Source: Palsa-892 sp035556215 (GTDB lineage Bacteria > Pseudomonadota > Alphaproteobacteria > Rhizobiales > Xanthobacteraceae). Taken from it: 64,000 nt of DNA. This document shows positions 47,535 to 58,006 of the stretch, one piece after another. The stretch covers positions 1 to 64,000 of the forward strand of contig DATMFI010000043.1 of the NCBI GenBank assembly GCA_035556215.1. The letters run 5' to 3'. Numbering within the stretch: the first letter of the stretch is position 1; each line of letters starts with the position of its first letter. A program made the position numbers and the translations under genes. Below the pieces are notes generated by a model. The model saw only the letters and a program-made list of their open reading frames with translations. It was not told the origin of the DNA and did not search any database.

Positions 47535-48503
47535 CTATGACGGAGGCTGCCAGAGCGCCAAAAGCCCGTCAAGGCGCGCGGCACCGCCCAGGTTGGCCAC
47601 GGTGCCGCTCGCGAGCAGCGTGGCAAGCGAAGGTAACCCCATCTCGCCCGCTGCCCAGCTCAGCGCCGAAAGCCAGCGAAACGAGGAGCCGAGCTGGCGG
47701 GTTTTCCAGTCGCGCACCGGCAGGCTCTCGCTGACGTTCTTGTTCTTCGCGAGCCAGTTACGCGCGGCCCGCTCGTCGCCGATCTGATCGATCATGCGGA
47801 GCGGCAGCGCCTGGCTGGCGGTAAAGACACGGCCATCGGAGGCGGATTTGAGTTGCGCGTCGTTCAGCTCGCGCCGCTCCTTCACGAGGTCCTTGAACCA
47901 GCCATAGCTGTCCTCGACGAGACTCATGATAGCCGCGCGCGCTTCCGGGCTCGTCGGCGAATAGCCGTTGGGGGATGCCTTGAGCGGCGACGATTTTATT
48001 TCCTCGACGCTGACGCCGATATGTTTCAGCGCCTCGCCGAAATTCGGATACTGGAAAATGACGCCGACCGAGCCGATCAAGGCATTCCTCGGCGCGAAGA
48101 TGCGGTCGGAAGCGAGCGCCACGATATAGGCGCCGGAAGCGCCGATGCCCTCGACGACGGCGACGACCGGTTTCTTTTCGGCGAGCCGCCGGATCGCGTG
48201 ATACAGCGCCTCGGAACCGGCGACCGTGCCGCCGGGACTGTCGATCGAAAGGATCACGGCTTTTGCGCCCGACTTCGAAATATCGTCGAGCATCTTGATG
48301 CGGTCGCGATCGTTGCGGATGAGGCCGCCGATATTGACGCGCGCAACGTGCGCGCTCGAAGTCGAAGCGAATCGCTTGCCGCCGTAAGCAAAGCCGAGTG
48401 CACCGAGCGCCGCCACCACGGCGACCAGCGCGAGGACGCGCCAGAAGGTCACCTTGCGGCGCAGCCGGCGGCGATCAACGATCGAATCGATCTCTTGTGA
48501 CAT
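47535..48503 (-). CDS. sppA: Signal peptide peptidase SppA, short form
   Basis: This 322-residue membrane-anchored serine protease degrades leftover signal peptides. One N-terminal membrane helix (VLALVAVVAALGALGFAYG, about 20-38) is followed by a single ClpP-like domain. The catalytic Ser is in GIGASGAYIVALASD and the Lys in SSPLKASPNGY. This is the short form with one protease domain, about half the E. coli length. The start with GAGAAAGG upstream is preferred; a second ATG lies five codons earlier at 48518. Confidence 0.93.
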   Translation of the reverse strand: MSQEIDSIVDRRRLRRKVTFWRVLALVAVVAALGALGFAYGGKRFASTSSAHVARVNIGGLIRNDRDRIKMLDDISKSGAKAVILSIDSPGGTVAGSEALYHAIRRLAEKKPVVAVVEGIGASGAYIVALASDRIFAPRNALIGSVGVIFQYPNFGEALKHIGVSVEEIKSSPLKASPNGYSPTSPEARAAIMSLVEDSYGWFKDLVKERRELNDAQLKSASDGRVFTASQALPLRMIDQIGDERAARNWLAKNKNVSESLPVRDWKTRQLGSSFRWLSALSWAAGEMGLPSLATLLASGTVANLGGAARLDGLLALWQPPS

Positions 48504-48584
48504 GGGGCCTTTCTCCATCGGGCGAAAGCGCGCTCGCAGACTAGCCTTCTCGAAGTGGCGGCATCAAGGCGCTCACTGAAACGC

Positions 48585-48612
48585 AAACGGCCGGCGCATT
48601 GTGCGCCGGCCG
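48585..48612 (-). terminator. Rho-independent terminator of rpsA
   Basis: CGGCCGGCGCA and TGCGCCGGCCG form a perfect 11-bp stem with a 3-base loop. On the minus strand TTTGCGTTT follows. It lies 40 bases after the rpsA stop. Confidence 0.82.
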
Positions 48613-48651
48613 CTCGCCGGTCGATAAAACGCGTGTGTTGATGCGCCGCGT

Positions 48652-50364
48652 TTACTCTTCCTTTTCCTTGCTGCGATTGAGCGCCTTGCCGAGGATGTCG
48701 CCGAGCGTCGCGCCCGAATCGGACGAGCCGTACTGCGCGACCGCTTCCTTCTCTTCGGCGATCTCGAGCGCCTTCACCGAGACGGTGATCTTGCGGCTGC
48801 GCTTGTCGTAGGAGATGACGCGAGCGTCGATCTTCTCGCCCACCGCGAAACGGTCGGCGCGCTGTTCGTTACGATCGCGCGACAGCTCCGAACGCTTGAT
48901 GAAGGTTACGATGTCGCTGCCGGCGATCTTCACATCGACGCCGGCATCCTTGACGTCGACGATCTCGCAGGTGACGACCGCGCCCTTGCGGAACTCGGCG
49001 CTGGCATCGTCGCCGCCGGCATCGCCGGAAAGCTGCTTGATGCCGAGCGAAATGCGCTCCTTCTCGACATCGACGTCGAGCACCTGGGCGCTCACCATAT
49101 CGCCCTTCTTGTATTCCTCGATGACCTGCTCGCCGGGGCGGCTCCAGTCGAGATCCGAAAGATGGACCATGCCGTCGACGTCGCCATCGAGGCCGAGGAA
49201 CAGACCGAATTCGGTCTTGTTCTTGACCTCGCCTTCCACGGTCGAACCGACCGGATGCTTCTCGGCGAAGGCTTCCCAGGGATTGGGCAGCGTCTGCTTG
49301 AGGCCGAGCGAGATGCGGCGCTTGATCGGATCGACCTCAATGACCGAGACCTCGACTTCCTGCGAAGTCGAGACGAGCTTGCCCGGATGGACGTTCTTCT
49401 TGGTCCAGGACATTTCCGAAACGTGCACCAATCCTTCGATGCCCGGCTCGAGCTCGACGAAAGCGCCGTAGTCGGTGATGTTGGTGACGCGGCCCTTGAC
49501 CCGGGCGTTGACCGGATACTTGCCTTCGATGCCTTCCCAGGGATCGCCCTGCAGCTGCTTCATGCCGAGCGAGATGCGATGCGTCTCGTGGTTGATCTTG
49601 ATGATCTTGACCTTGACCGTTTGTCCAATCGTCAGCACGTCGGTCGGATGATTGACGCGGCGCCACGCGATATCGGTGACGTGCAGCAGGCCGTCGATGC
49701 CGCCGAGATCGACGAACGCACCGTAGTCGGTGATGTTCTTGACGACGCCGTCGATCACCTGACCTTCTTCCAGCGACGAAACGAGTTCCTGACGCTGGCC
49801 GGCGCGGGTCTCCTCGAGCACCGTGCGGCGCGAGACGACGATGTTGCCGCGGCGGCGATCCATCTTCAGGATCTGGAACTGCTGCGGCGAGTTCATCAGC
49901 GAGCCGAGATCGCGGATCGGGCGGATGTCGACCTGCGAACGCGGCAGAAACGCGACGGCGCCGTCGAGATCGACGGTGTAGCCGCCCTTCACGGAATTGA
50001 AGATGACGCCCGTGACCTTCTCGTTGGCGTTGAACGCCTTCTCGAGCTTGACCCAGCTTTCCTCGCGGCGCGCCTTGTCGCGCGAGAGAACCGCTTCACC
50101 GAGCGCGTTTTCGACGCGCTCCAGGTAAACCTCGACCTCGTCGCCGACCTTGAGCGAGGAATCGCGGCCCGGACCCGAGAATTCCCGCACCGGCACGCGG
50201 CCTTCGGTCTTGAGACCGATGTCGATGACGGCGATGTCCTTCTCGATCGCGACGACACGGCCCTTGACGACCGACCCTTCCTGGACGTCGTGCGAGCCGT
50301 AGGATTCTTCGAGCAGTGCCGCGAAATCTTCGCGGCTCGGGTTCTGAGCGGTAGCAGCGGGCAT
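48652..50364 (-). CDS. rpsA: 30S ribosomal protein S1
   Basis: This 570-residue mRNA-binding ribosomal protein has six S1 (OB-fold) domains: DVQEGSVVKGRVVAIEKDIAVIDIG near residue 28, then GVIFNSVKGGYTVDL, GVVKNITDYGAFVDLGG, GRVTNITDYGAFVELEPG, GEVKNKTEFGLFLGLDG and CEIVDVKDAGVDVKI. It brings mRNA to the 30S subunit. A 189-bp gap to cmk is likely to hold the leader and autoregulatory region. The gene is followed by a terminator, so downstream sppA probably has another promoter. Confidence 0.98.
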   Translation of the reverse strand: MPAATAQNPSREDFAALLEESYGSHDVQEGSVVKGRVVAIEKDIAVIDIGLKTEGRVPVREFSGPGRDSSLKVGDEVEVYLERVENALGEAVLSRDKARREESWVKLEKAFNANEKVTGVIFNSVKGGYTVDLDGAVAFLPRSQVDIRPIRDLGSLMNSPQQFQILKMDRRRGNIVVSRRTVLEETRAGQRQELVSSLEEGQVIDGVVKNITDYGAFVDLGGIDGLLHVTDIAWRRVNHPTDVLTIGQTVKVKIIKINHETHRISLGMKQLQGDPWEGIEGKYPVNARVKGRVTNITDYGAFVELEPGIEGLVHVSEMSWTKKNVHPGKLVSTSQEVEVSVIEVDPIKRRISLGLKQTLPNPWEAFAEKHPVGSTVEGEVKNKTEFGLFLGLDGDVDGMVHLSDLDWSRPGEQVIEEYKKGDMVSAQVLDVDVEKERISLGIKQLSGDAGGDDASAEFRKGAVVTCEIVDVKDAGVDVKIAGSDIVTFIKRSELSRDRNEQRADRFAVGEKIDARVISYDKRSRKITVSVKALEIAEEKEAVAQYGSSDSGATLGDILGKALNRSKEKEE

Positions 50365-50553
50365 TGGTTCTCCTGGTTGCGTTAAAACGATGAATGTCGA
50401 ATGCGTGAAACCCGGCGCGCGCTCGGACCAAGCCCGAACCCCGCCGGATGAATTTCGTTGCCCGGCTTGCCGCCGGGCGGATGTCCTTGATCGTTCCGGA
50501 TCGCCGCAAGCGGACGGCGCGGGGCGGGCTTGCCTCCAACAGACGAGAACAGG

Positions 50554-51192
50554 TTAACGCCGCTCTCGGCCCGCCCGGGCAGCCTCCACAATGGAAAGCG
50601 CGGCCCGGAATACGGCTTCTATATCCAAATGGGTGGTATCGAGCAAGACGGCGTCCCGCGCGGGCATCAATGGGGCGACGGACCGGCCGGAATCCCGGGC
50701 GTCACGGCCCTTGATCGTCGCGAGAACCTCCTCAAAGCGCACGTTTTCGCCCTTTTGGCTGAGCTCGCGAAAACGGCGCTCGGCTCGCACTTCCGCGGAG
50801 GCCTCGATGAAAATCTTAACGTCGGCATTCGGCGCGATCACAGTGCCCGTATCGCGGCCGTCAAGGACGGCACCGCCCGGCTGGCTCACGAAATCTTTTT
50901 GCAGCTTGAGCAGCGCTTCGCGCACGGACGGCATCGCCGCGACTTTGGAGGCGGCATCGCCAACGCCTTTTTCCTTCAGGCGAGCCGGATCGAGTGCCGC
51001 GAGTTTCAATCCGCGGGCGGCCGCGGTTGCGGCGGCGACATCGTCGAGCGGCGTCGCGGTATCGATGAGCGCGCGGGCGACCGCGCGATAGAGCAGCCCG
51101 GTATCGAGATGCGGCAGGTTGAAATGCGCGGCGAGGCGGCGCGCGAGCGTTCCCTTGCCGGATGCCGCAGGACCGTCGATCGCGATAATCAT
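50554..51192 (-). CDS. cmk: Cytidylate kinase
   Basis: This 212-residue P-loop kinase phosphorylates CMP and dCMP. The Walker A motif is IDGPAASGKGTLARRLA at the N-terminus, with LDTGLLYRAVA and GRDTGTVIAPNADVKIF (the substrate-recognition Arg-Asp) following, and the RDARDSGRSVAPL lid region. The start codon overlaps the aroA stop by one base (TGATG), so the two are translationally coupled, as in many proteobacteria. Confidence 0.97.
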   Translation of the reverse strand: MIIAIDGPAASGKGTLARRLAAHFNLPHLDTGLLYRAVARALIDTATPLDDVAAATAAARGLKLAALDPARLKEKGVGDAASKVAAMPSVREALLKLQKDFVSQPGGAVLDGRDTGTVIAPNADVKIFIEASAEVRAERRFRELSQKGENVRFEEVLATIKGRDARDSGRSVAPLMPARDAVLLDTTHLDIEAVFRAALSIVEAARAGRERR

Positions 51193-52532
51193 CAGGCGAT
51201 GTCCGCGCCGAGCGAGCGCATGAGACCGGTGAAATCCGGGAAGCTCGTCGCGATGAATGCCGAGTCGTCGATCCGCACCGGCGTGTCGCTCGCAAGCCCC
51301 ATCATCAGGAACGACATGGCGATGCGATGATCCATGTGCGTTTCGACTTCGCCGCCGCCGGGCGCGCGGCCCTTGCCGTGGACAATCAGATCGTCGCCGT
51401 GAATTTCATGGGAAACGCCGTTCGCCTTGAGGCCCGCGGCGACCGCTGCAAGCCGATCCGATTCCTTGACGCGCAGTTCCGAAAGCCCGCGCATGACGGT
51501 GTCGCCTTCGGCAAAGGACGCGATCACCGCGAGGATCGGATATTCGTCGATCATCGACGGCGCGCGCTCGGCAGGCACCTCGACGCCTTTGAGTTGCGAT
51601 GCGCGCACGCGCAGATCGACAACCGTTTCGCCGCTCTCGTCGCGGCGCGCGAGTTCTTCGATATTCGCGCCCATTTCCTTCAATGTGGCGAGCAGGCCGG
51701 TGCGCGACGGGTTATCGAGCAGCCCTTCGAGCACGAGGTCGGAATCCCTGACGATGAGCGCCGCGGCAATCGGAAATGCCGCCGAAGAAGGATCGGCAGG
51801 CACGCGAATCTTTTGCGGCGTGAGTTCGGGACGGCCTTTCAGCGTGATGCGCCGGCCATGGGCGCCATGCGGCGTCACATTCACTTCGGCACCGAAATGC
51901 GTGAGCATCCGCTCGGTATGATCGCGCGTCGCTTCGCGCTCGATCACCGTCGTCTCGCCGGGCGCGGCAAGACCGCAGAGCAGCACCGCCGACTTCACCT
52001 GCGCCGACGGCACGGGGGATTCATATTCGATCGGCATCGGATCGCGCGCGCCGCGAATCCTGATCGGCAGCCTGCCGCCATCGGCCTGTTCGAGAATCTC
52101 GGTGCCCATCTTCGCCAGTGGATCGAGGACGCGGCGCATCGGGCGAGAGCGCAAGCTCGCATCGCCGTCGAACACCGTCTCGATCGGGTGGCCCGCGACG
52201 AGTCCCATCATCAGCCGCACGCCGGTGCCGGAATTGCCGAAGTCGATTTTATCCTGCGGCTTGAGAAGCGAGCCCAGTCCCGCGCCGGCGATCCGCCACG
52301 CGCCTGGCCCCTTGCGTTCGACGACAGCGCCCAGCTGGCCGCAGGCTTTGGCGGTGGCAAGGACGTCCTCGCCTTCCAGCAAGCCCTCGATCTCGCTTTG
52401 GCCGACGGCGAGCAGCCCGAACAAAAGCGCCCGGTGCGAAATCGACTTGTCGCCGGGGATACGCAGACGCCCCCGGATGGGGCCGGACCGGCGAGCGGTA
52501 AGCGGGGTTTTTGATGCGGCGCGATGGGTCAC
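51192..52532 (-). CDS. aroA: 3-phosphoshikimate 1-carboxyvinyltransferase (EPSP synthase), class II
   Basis: This 446-residue enzyme transfers enolpyruvyl from PEP to shikimate-3-phosphate, the sixth step of the shikimate pathway. The sequence is of the class II type: GDKSISHRALLFGLL, DGDASLRSRPMRRVLDPL, SPVPSAQVKSA and LRVKESDRLAAVA. The PEP loop reads FGNSGTGVRLMMG, with Gly at the position where the well-known glyphosate-tolerant CP4 enzyme has Ala. The GTG start was chosen to give MTHRAASKTPL, close to other class II N-termini. It heads the aroA-cmk-rpsA order. Confidence 0.95.
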   Translation of the reverse strand: MTHRAASKTPLTARRSGPIRGRLRIPGDKSISHRALLFGLLAVGQSEIEGLLEGEDVLATAKACGQLGAVVERKGPGAWRIAGAGLGSLLKPQDKIDFGNSGTGVRLMMGLVAGHPIETVFDGDASLRSRPMRRVLDPLAKMGTEILEQADGGRLPIRIRGARDPMPIEYESPVPSAQVKSAVLLCGLAAPGETTVIEREATRDHTERMLTHFGAEVNVTPHGAHGRRITLKGRPELTPQKIRVPADPSSAAFPIAAALIVRDSDLVLEGLLDNPSRTGLLATLKEMGANIEELARRDESGETVVDLRVRASQLKGVEVPAERAPSMIDEYPILAVIASFAEGDTVMRGLSELRVKESDRLAAVAAGLKANGVSHEIHGDDLIVHGKGRAPGGGEVETHMDHRIAMSFLMMGLASDTPVRIDDSAFIATSFPDFTGLMRSLGADIA

Positions 52533-52694
52533 GATGCGTTCACGATGTGCGGCAGTTTGTTGCCGCGAGGCTCTAGCATGGGCCCGATAGGCCGTCACGG
52601 CGCGGCGGGAGCGCATTTTCAGGCGCAGCGGGCTTGACAGGGGTTGGGGCTCCGTTCAATGGGAACACCCGATTTTCATGAACAAGAAGGAGCG

Positions 52695-53096
52695 ATGGCT
52701 GTGGCGAAGCCGGAGCTTGGCATCAAGCGTCAATGCGCAAATTGCGGCGCAAAATTCTACGACCTGGCGAAGACCCCGATCGTCTGCCCGAAGTGCGGTA
52801 CGGTCTATGAGGTGACGGCTGCAGCGCGCCGGACGGCAGCGAAAGCAGCGGCCTCGGAAGCCCAGGAAGCACCGGTTGTGGATCCCGAGACGGTTTCGCT
52901 CGAGGAGGTCGCCGAACAGGAGAAGCGGAAATCTTCCGCCAAGGGCGCCTCGCCCGATGTCGATGCCGATAGCGAGGACGACGTCGAGGACACCGATGCC
53001 GATGACGATACTTTCCTCGAAGAGGAGGAAGAAGAAACCGGCGATGTTTCCGACCTGATCGGCGAAGGCATCGACAAAAAAGAAGAAGAGACTTGA
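52695..53096 (+). CDS. TIGR02300 family protein: zinc ribbon with an acidic C-terminus
   Basis: This 133-residue protein starts with a four-Cys ribbon, QCANCGAKFYDLAKTPIVCP then KCG (Cys at about 18, 21, 35 and 38), carrying the family's FYDL signature. The rest is an acidic, low-complexity tail ending EEEEEETGDVSDLIGEG. Its function is unknown. The family is confined to alphaproteobacteria as far as I know. An AAGGAG ribosome-binding site fixes the start. It is divergent from aroA. Confidence 0.85.
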   Translation: MAVAKPELGIKRQCANCGAKFYDLAKTPIVCPKCGTVYEVTAAARRTAAKAAASEAQEAPVVDPETVSLEEVAEQEKRKSSAKGASPDVDADSEDDVEDTDADDDTFLEEEEEETGDVSDLIGEGIDKKEEET

Positions 53097-53126
53097 GCGC
53101 GGCCGCGTGCCGTGCTTGAGAACTGC

Positions 53127-53150
53127 CCCGGCACCGAATTCCGTGCCGGG
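53127..53150 (+). terminator. Hairpin downstream of the TIGR02300 gene, possible terminator
   Basis: CCCGGCAC and GTGCCGGG form a perfect 8-bp stem with an 8-base loop, 30 bases after the stop codon. No T-run follows, so termination, if any, would not be classical. Confidence 0.4.
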
Positions 53151-53235
53151 TGCCGCCGAAGCGATGAGGTCGCTTTCCTGAACGAAAGCCTTCATCGTTC
53201 CCACACCGGAAGATAACCGGATTTGGCGGCCGCGT

Positions 53236-53311
53236 GGGGCCATAGCTCAGCTGGGAGAGCGCCTGCATGGCATGCAGGAGGTCGGCGGTTCGATCCCGCC
53301 TGGCTCCACCA
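53236..53311 (+). tRNA. tRNA-Ala, anticodon GGC
   Basis: A complete 76-base cloverleaf with encoded CCA is present. The acceptor GGGGCCA pairs with TGGCTCC through one G-U, the D-arm is GCTCAGCTGGGAGAGC, the anticodon stem CCTGC/GCAGG holds loop ATGGCAT (anticodon GGC), and the T-arm is GGCGGTTCGATCCCGCC. It reads GCC and GCU codons. Confidence 0.98.
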
Positions 53312-53534
53312 ATTCCTTTCATCCGGCCTTGATCCAGCCGGCCCTGCCCGGATACCCGATCCGCCAATCCACACGCCTTTTCTGCCTTTAGCCGGGGTCT
53401 TCTGGCCTGCTCTTGTGGCCTGCTCTTGCGGCGGGTTCCCGCGACCCCATATTTAGGCAGTAGGAAACCCGATGTTTTCCGCCGGGGCGCCTTCAAGGGC
53501 CCCGCCGACAAAGTCGCTTGATGAGGGCTTTGCA

Positions 53535-53969
53535 ATGAGCAGGATGCCTACGCTTTCCAGCCCGTTTCTTCTCGGCTTCGAGGAGATCGAGCGGGCGCTC
53601 GACCGGGTCGCCAAGGCGGCTGACGGTTACCCGCCCTATAACATCGAGCGCATCGCGCGAACCGGCAGCCATCCCGAACGGCTGCGGATCACGCTCGCCG
53701 TCGCGGGATTTTCCCGCGAGGAAATCGACATCACGGTCGAGGAGAACGAACTCGTGATCCGCGGCCGTCAGAAAGAACCGGAACAAACGCGGGTCTTTCT
53801 CCATCGCGGCATCGCCGCGCGGCAGTTCCAGCGCACGTTTCTGCTTGCCGATGGCATGCGGGTCGCGGGCGCGGATCTCGCCGACGGATTGCTGACGATC
53901 GATGTCGAACGGCTCGAGGAAAAACGTTCCATCCGCCGTATTGAAATTTCGGCGGCTGCAACGAAGTAA
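53535..53969 (+). CDS. Small heat-shock protein, Hsp20 family
   Basis: This 144-residue holdase chaperone has a central alpha-crystallin domain, about residues 35-130 (YPPYNIERIART, LRITLAVAGFSREEIDITVEENELVIRG, ADGLLTIDVER). The C-terminal RRIEI resembles the I-x-I/V anchor used in oligomer formation. The start MSRMPTLSSPFLLGFEEIERAL gives a typical short N-terminal arm. DUF1150 follows after 21 bases, a pairing seen across Rhizobiales. No ROSE-type RNA thermometer was recognised upstream, but the 223-bp gap after the tRNA gene was not folded. Confidence 0.93.
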   Translation: MSRMPTLSSPFLLGFEEIERALDRVAKAADGYPPYNIERIARTGSHPERLRITLAVAGFSREEIDITVEENELVIRGRQKEPEQTRVFLHRGIAARQFQRTFLLADGMRVAGADLADGLLTIDVERLEEKRSIRRIEISAAATK

Positions 53970-53990
53970 GTGGAAAGGAGTTAGCGTGTC

Positions 53991-54254
53991 ATGACCGAGA
54001 ACCAACACGACGCTGCTGTGAAGCTGACGCCCGAAGCATTCGCCGTTTTGGGCGGCGGAGAGATTGCCTATGTCAAAACCGTCCGTTCCGAGGACGTGAA
54101 GGGCATGTTCCCGCAGGCGCCGACGATGGCGCCGGGCATACAGCTCTTTGCGCTACATGCGGCAGACGGCACGCCGATCATTCTCACCGATAGCCGCGAA
54201 TCGGCGATCGCGAGCGCGCGCGAGCACGAGCTCAGCACCGTCAGCTTGCACTAA
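53991..54254 (+). CDS. DUF1150 family protein
   Basis: This 87-residue soluble protein of unknown function matches the DUF1150 pattern: FAVLGGGEIAYVKTVRSEDV, then ALHAADGTPIILTDSRE and a C-terminal helix. It directly follows hsp20 with a GGAAAGGAG ribosome-binding site and is probably co-transcribed with it. A stress-related role is only suggested by context. Confidence 0.88.
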   Translation: MTENQHDAAVKLTPEAFAVLGGGEIAYVKTVRSEDVKGMFPQAPTMAPGIQLFALHAADGTPIILTDSRESAIASAREHELSTVSLH

Positions 54255-54260
54255 ATAAAA

Positions 54261-54725
54261 TCAAGCCGCGCTGGATACCGGCGGCGCGATCAGAACCTGG
54301 TAAAGTTTCTGAGCGTCGCCGGTGGCGCGCAATTTCTCCGCCGTCTTGTCGTCGCGCAGAAGCCGCGCGATCAGCGCAAGCGCCTTCAAGTGATCGGCGC
54401 CGGCATCTTCGGGCGCCAGCAGCAGGAAAATCAGATCGACCGGCTTGCCGTCGAGCGATTCGAAATCGACCGGCGTTTCGAGCCGCGCGAACACCCCATG
54501 AATCCGTGAAAGATTCGGCAGCTTGCCGTGCGGAATCGCCACGCCATTGCCGACGCCGGTCGAGCCCAGACGCTCCCGTTGCAGGAGGGTCTCGAAAATT
54601 TTCCGGCTGTCTTGCCCCGTGAGTCGAGCGGCGTGTGCCGCCAATTCCTGAATCGCAGACTTCTTGTTGTTTGCTTTCAGCGAGGGGAAGACCGCATCGG
54701 ATGTGAGAATATCAGCGAGCGGCAT
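54261..54725 (-). CDS. ptsN: Nitrogen-regulatory PTS IIA protein
   Basis: This 154-residue EIIA-Ntr protein takes phosphate from NPr and regulates potassium, nitrogen and stress functions without transporting sugar. The phosphorylated His lies in GVGNGVAIPHGKLPNL near residue 65. The normal length and the place downstream of rpoN support PtsN over sugar-specific IIA proteins. The hpf gene often found between rpoN and ptsN is absent here. Confidence 0.95.
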   Translation of the reverse strand: MPLADILTSDAVFPSLKANNKKSAIQELAAHAARLTGQDSRKIFETLLQRERLGSTGVGNGVAIPHGKLPNLSRIHGVFARLETPVDFESLDGKPVDLIFLLLAPEDAGADHLKALALIARLLRDDKTAEKLRATGDAQKLYQVLIAPPVSSAA

Positions 54726-54886
54726 GGCCTTTGTTTCCTGCGATCCCGTCGTTGGAACCGCATTTTACGTACGACTGCTGCTTGAAAGCGCGGGACCATA
54801 AGGGGGGTCTCCCAAAGGGTCAATGGGCTTGTCCGCCATCAACTTCGAACCGCTCCAAATGTTGCGGCGAAGCGATCATGGCGCGC

Positions 54887-56383
54887 TTAACCGCCTGATT
54901 TCGCCGCCTGTTTTTCGCGGCGGCGCTGCACCGACGAGGGAATTCGCATCGCTTCGCGATATTTCGCCACCGTGCGGCGCGCGATGTCGACGCCATCGCT
55001 TTTCAACTTCTGCACGATCGTGTCGTCGGACAGAATATCGTCGGCGCTTTCGGCATCGATCATGCGCCTGATGCGGTCGCGCACGGCTTCCGCCGAGTGT
55101 GCTTCGCCGCCGTCGGCCGCCGCGATCGACGACGAGAAAAAATATTTCAGTTCGAAAATACCGCGCGGCGTCGCCATGTATTTGTTGGCGGTGACGCGCG
55201 ATACGGTCGATTCATGCATGCCGATGGCGTCGGCGACGATGCGCAGATTGAGCGGGCGCAGATGCTGCACGCCATGCGCCAGGAACGAATCCTGCTGGCG
55301 GACGATTTCGGTCGCGACTTTCAGGATCGTGCGTGCACGCTGATCGAGCGAGCGCGTCAGCCAGTTCGCGGTTTGCAGGCACTCGGCAAGGAACGTCTTT
55401 TCGGTATCGCTCTTCGCGGTCTTCGAGACGCTCGCATAGTAACTCTGGTTGATCAGGACGCGCGGCAAGGTGTCGGAATTGAGTTCGACATTCCACTCGC
55501 CATTCGGGCGCGCGCGCACGAATACATCGGGCACCACCGGCTGGACGATGCCGCCGCCGAAAGCCAGACCCGGCTTGGGGTTGAGGCGGCGGATTTCGCC
55601 GATCATGTCATGGAGGTCTTCCTCATCGACACCGGTAATGCGTTTCAGTGCGGCGAAATCGCGCTTTGCGAGAAGATCGAGATTGGCAACGAGCGCCGCC
55701 ATCGCGGGGTCGTAGCGGTCGCGTTCCTTGAGCTGGATCGCAAGACACTCGCCAAGATCGCGCGCGCCGACACCGGGCGGATCGAAGGTTTGCAGAATGC
55801 CGAGCACATGCTCGACCTCCGCGACCGAAGCGCCCAGCTTCTCGGCGGTTGTTTCCAGCTCGCCCCGCACATAGCCCGCTTCGTCGACGAGGTTGATGAG
55901 GTATTGCCCGATCAGGCGCTCGCCCGGATCGAGCGGCGCGAGCGAAAGCTGGCGGCCGAGATGATCGGCAAGCGTCGTCTCGGCGGAGACAAAGGCTTCG
56001 AGATTGTAATCGCTGTCGGCGCCGCCGCCGCCGGAGCCGACATTCGCCCATTCGGAGTAAGGGGCCTCAGCGCCGGCAGCACGCGGCGCCTCCTCGCCCT
56101 CGTCGCTGTCGCGGATCGATTCGGTGCGCACGCTCTCGTTCGCGCCTTCGTCGTCGCCCGGCTCGCTCTCATCGGCGCCCTGCGCGCGCTCGGGCGCTTC
56201 CGCCGATTCCTCGCCGGGCGGCGGATCGGCGCGCTCGAGCAGCGGATTTTTTTCGAGCTCGGCTTCGACATAGGCCGCAAGATCAAGGCTCGATAGTTGC
56301 AGGAGCTTGATCGCCTGCATCAACTGCGGCGTCATCACGAGCCCCTGGCCCTGCCGTAGCTCCAATTTTTGCGAAATGGCCAT
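54887..56383 (-). CDS. rpoN: RNA polymerase sigma-54 factor
   Basis: This 498-residue sigma factor directs polymerase to -24/-12 promoters that need enhancer-binding ATPases. Region I is LELRQGQGLVMTPQLMQAIKLLQLSS at the N-terminus (glutamine-rich). An acidic low-complexity region II spans about residues 50-110. The core-binding and helix-turn-helix regions follow, and the RpoN box ARRTVAKYREAMRIPSS near residue 475 is intact. It is downstream of lptB after 54 bp, as is common in proteobacteria. Confidence 0.97.
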   Translation of the reverse strand: MAISQKLELRQGQGLVMTPQLMQAIKLLQLSSLDLAAYVEAELEKNPLLERADPPPGEESAEAPERAQGADESEPGDDEGANESVRTESIRDSDEGEEAPRAAGAEAPYSEWANVGSGGGGADSDYNLEAFVSAETTLADHLGRQLSLAPLDPGERLIGQYLINLVDEAGYVRGELETTAEKLGASVAEVEHVLGILQTFDPPGVGARDLGECLAIQLKERDRYDPAMAALVANLDLLAKRDFAALKRITGVDEEDLHDMIGEIRRLNPKPGLAFGGGIVQPVVPDVFVRARPNGEWNVELNSDTLPRVLINQSYYASVSKTAKSDTEKTFLAECLQTANWLTRSLDQRARTILKVATEIVRQQDSFLAHGVQHLRPLNLRIVADAIGMHESTVSRVTANKYMATPRGIFELKYFFSSSIAAADGGEAHSAEAVRDRIRRMIDAESADDILSDDTIVQKLKSDGVDIARRTVAKYREAMRIPSSVQRRREKQAAKSGG

Positions 56384-56437
56384 TTCGCCTGTCGATCTCT
56401 CGGGCTTTTTCGGTCCTGAAACGAATCCGGCGCTATT

Positions 56438-57742
<1,305 letters not shown>

Positions 57743-58006
57743 GGCCTCGTCGAGCCGCCACGAATCCGCGAGCGGTTCGGGCTCGGTATCATCCGCCGTT
57801 TTCGTACGAAACCAGGACAGGACTTTCAGGTTGCGATCTCCAGGCCGGTATTTTGCAACGAGAACATCTGCTTACCTGCGCCAAATAAGCTTTCCGGCCG
57901 GGAGTAGCAATGCCGGGGCCGCATCCCAAACATTTGAGCCGAAAACGCTTGCCGGACCGCCCAAAATCAATTCTGCCCGACAAATGGGCAAACGGGCCGC
58001 GGTTTT

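Noticed and set aside
51192..52532. Class II EPSP synthase as a naturally glyphosate-insensitive enzyme like CP4
   Set aside because: The PEP loop reads FGNSGTGVRL, with Gly at the position where CP4 has the tolerance-linked Ala, so sequence gives no support for insensitivity.
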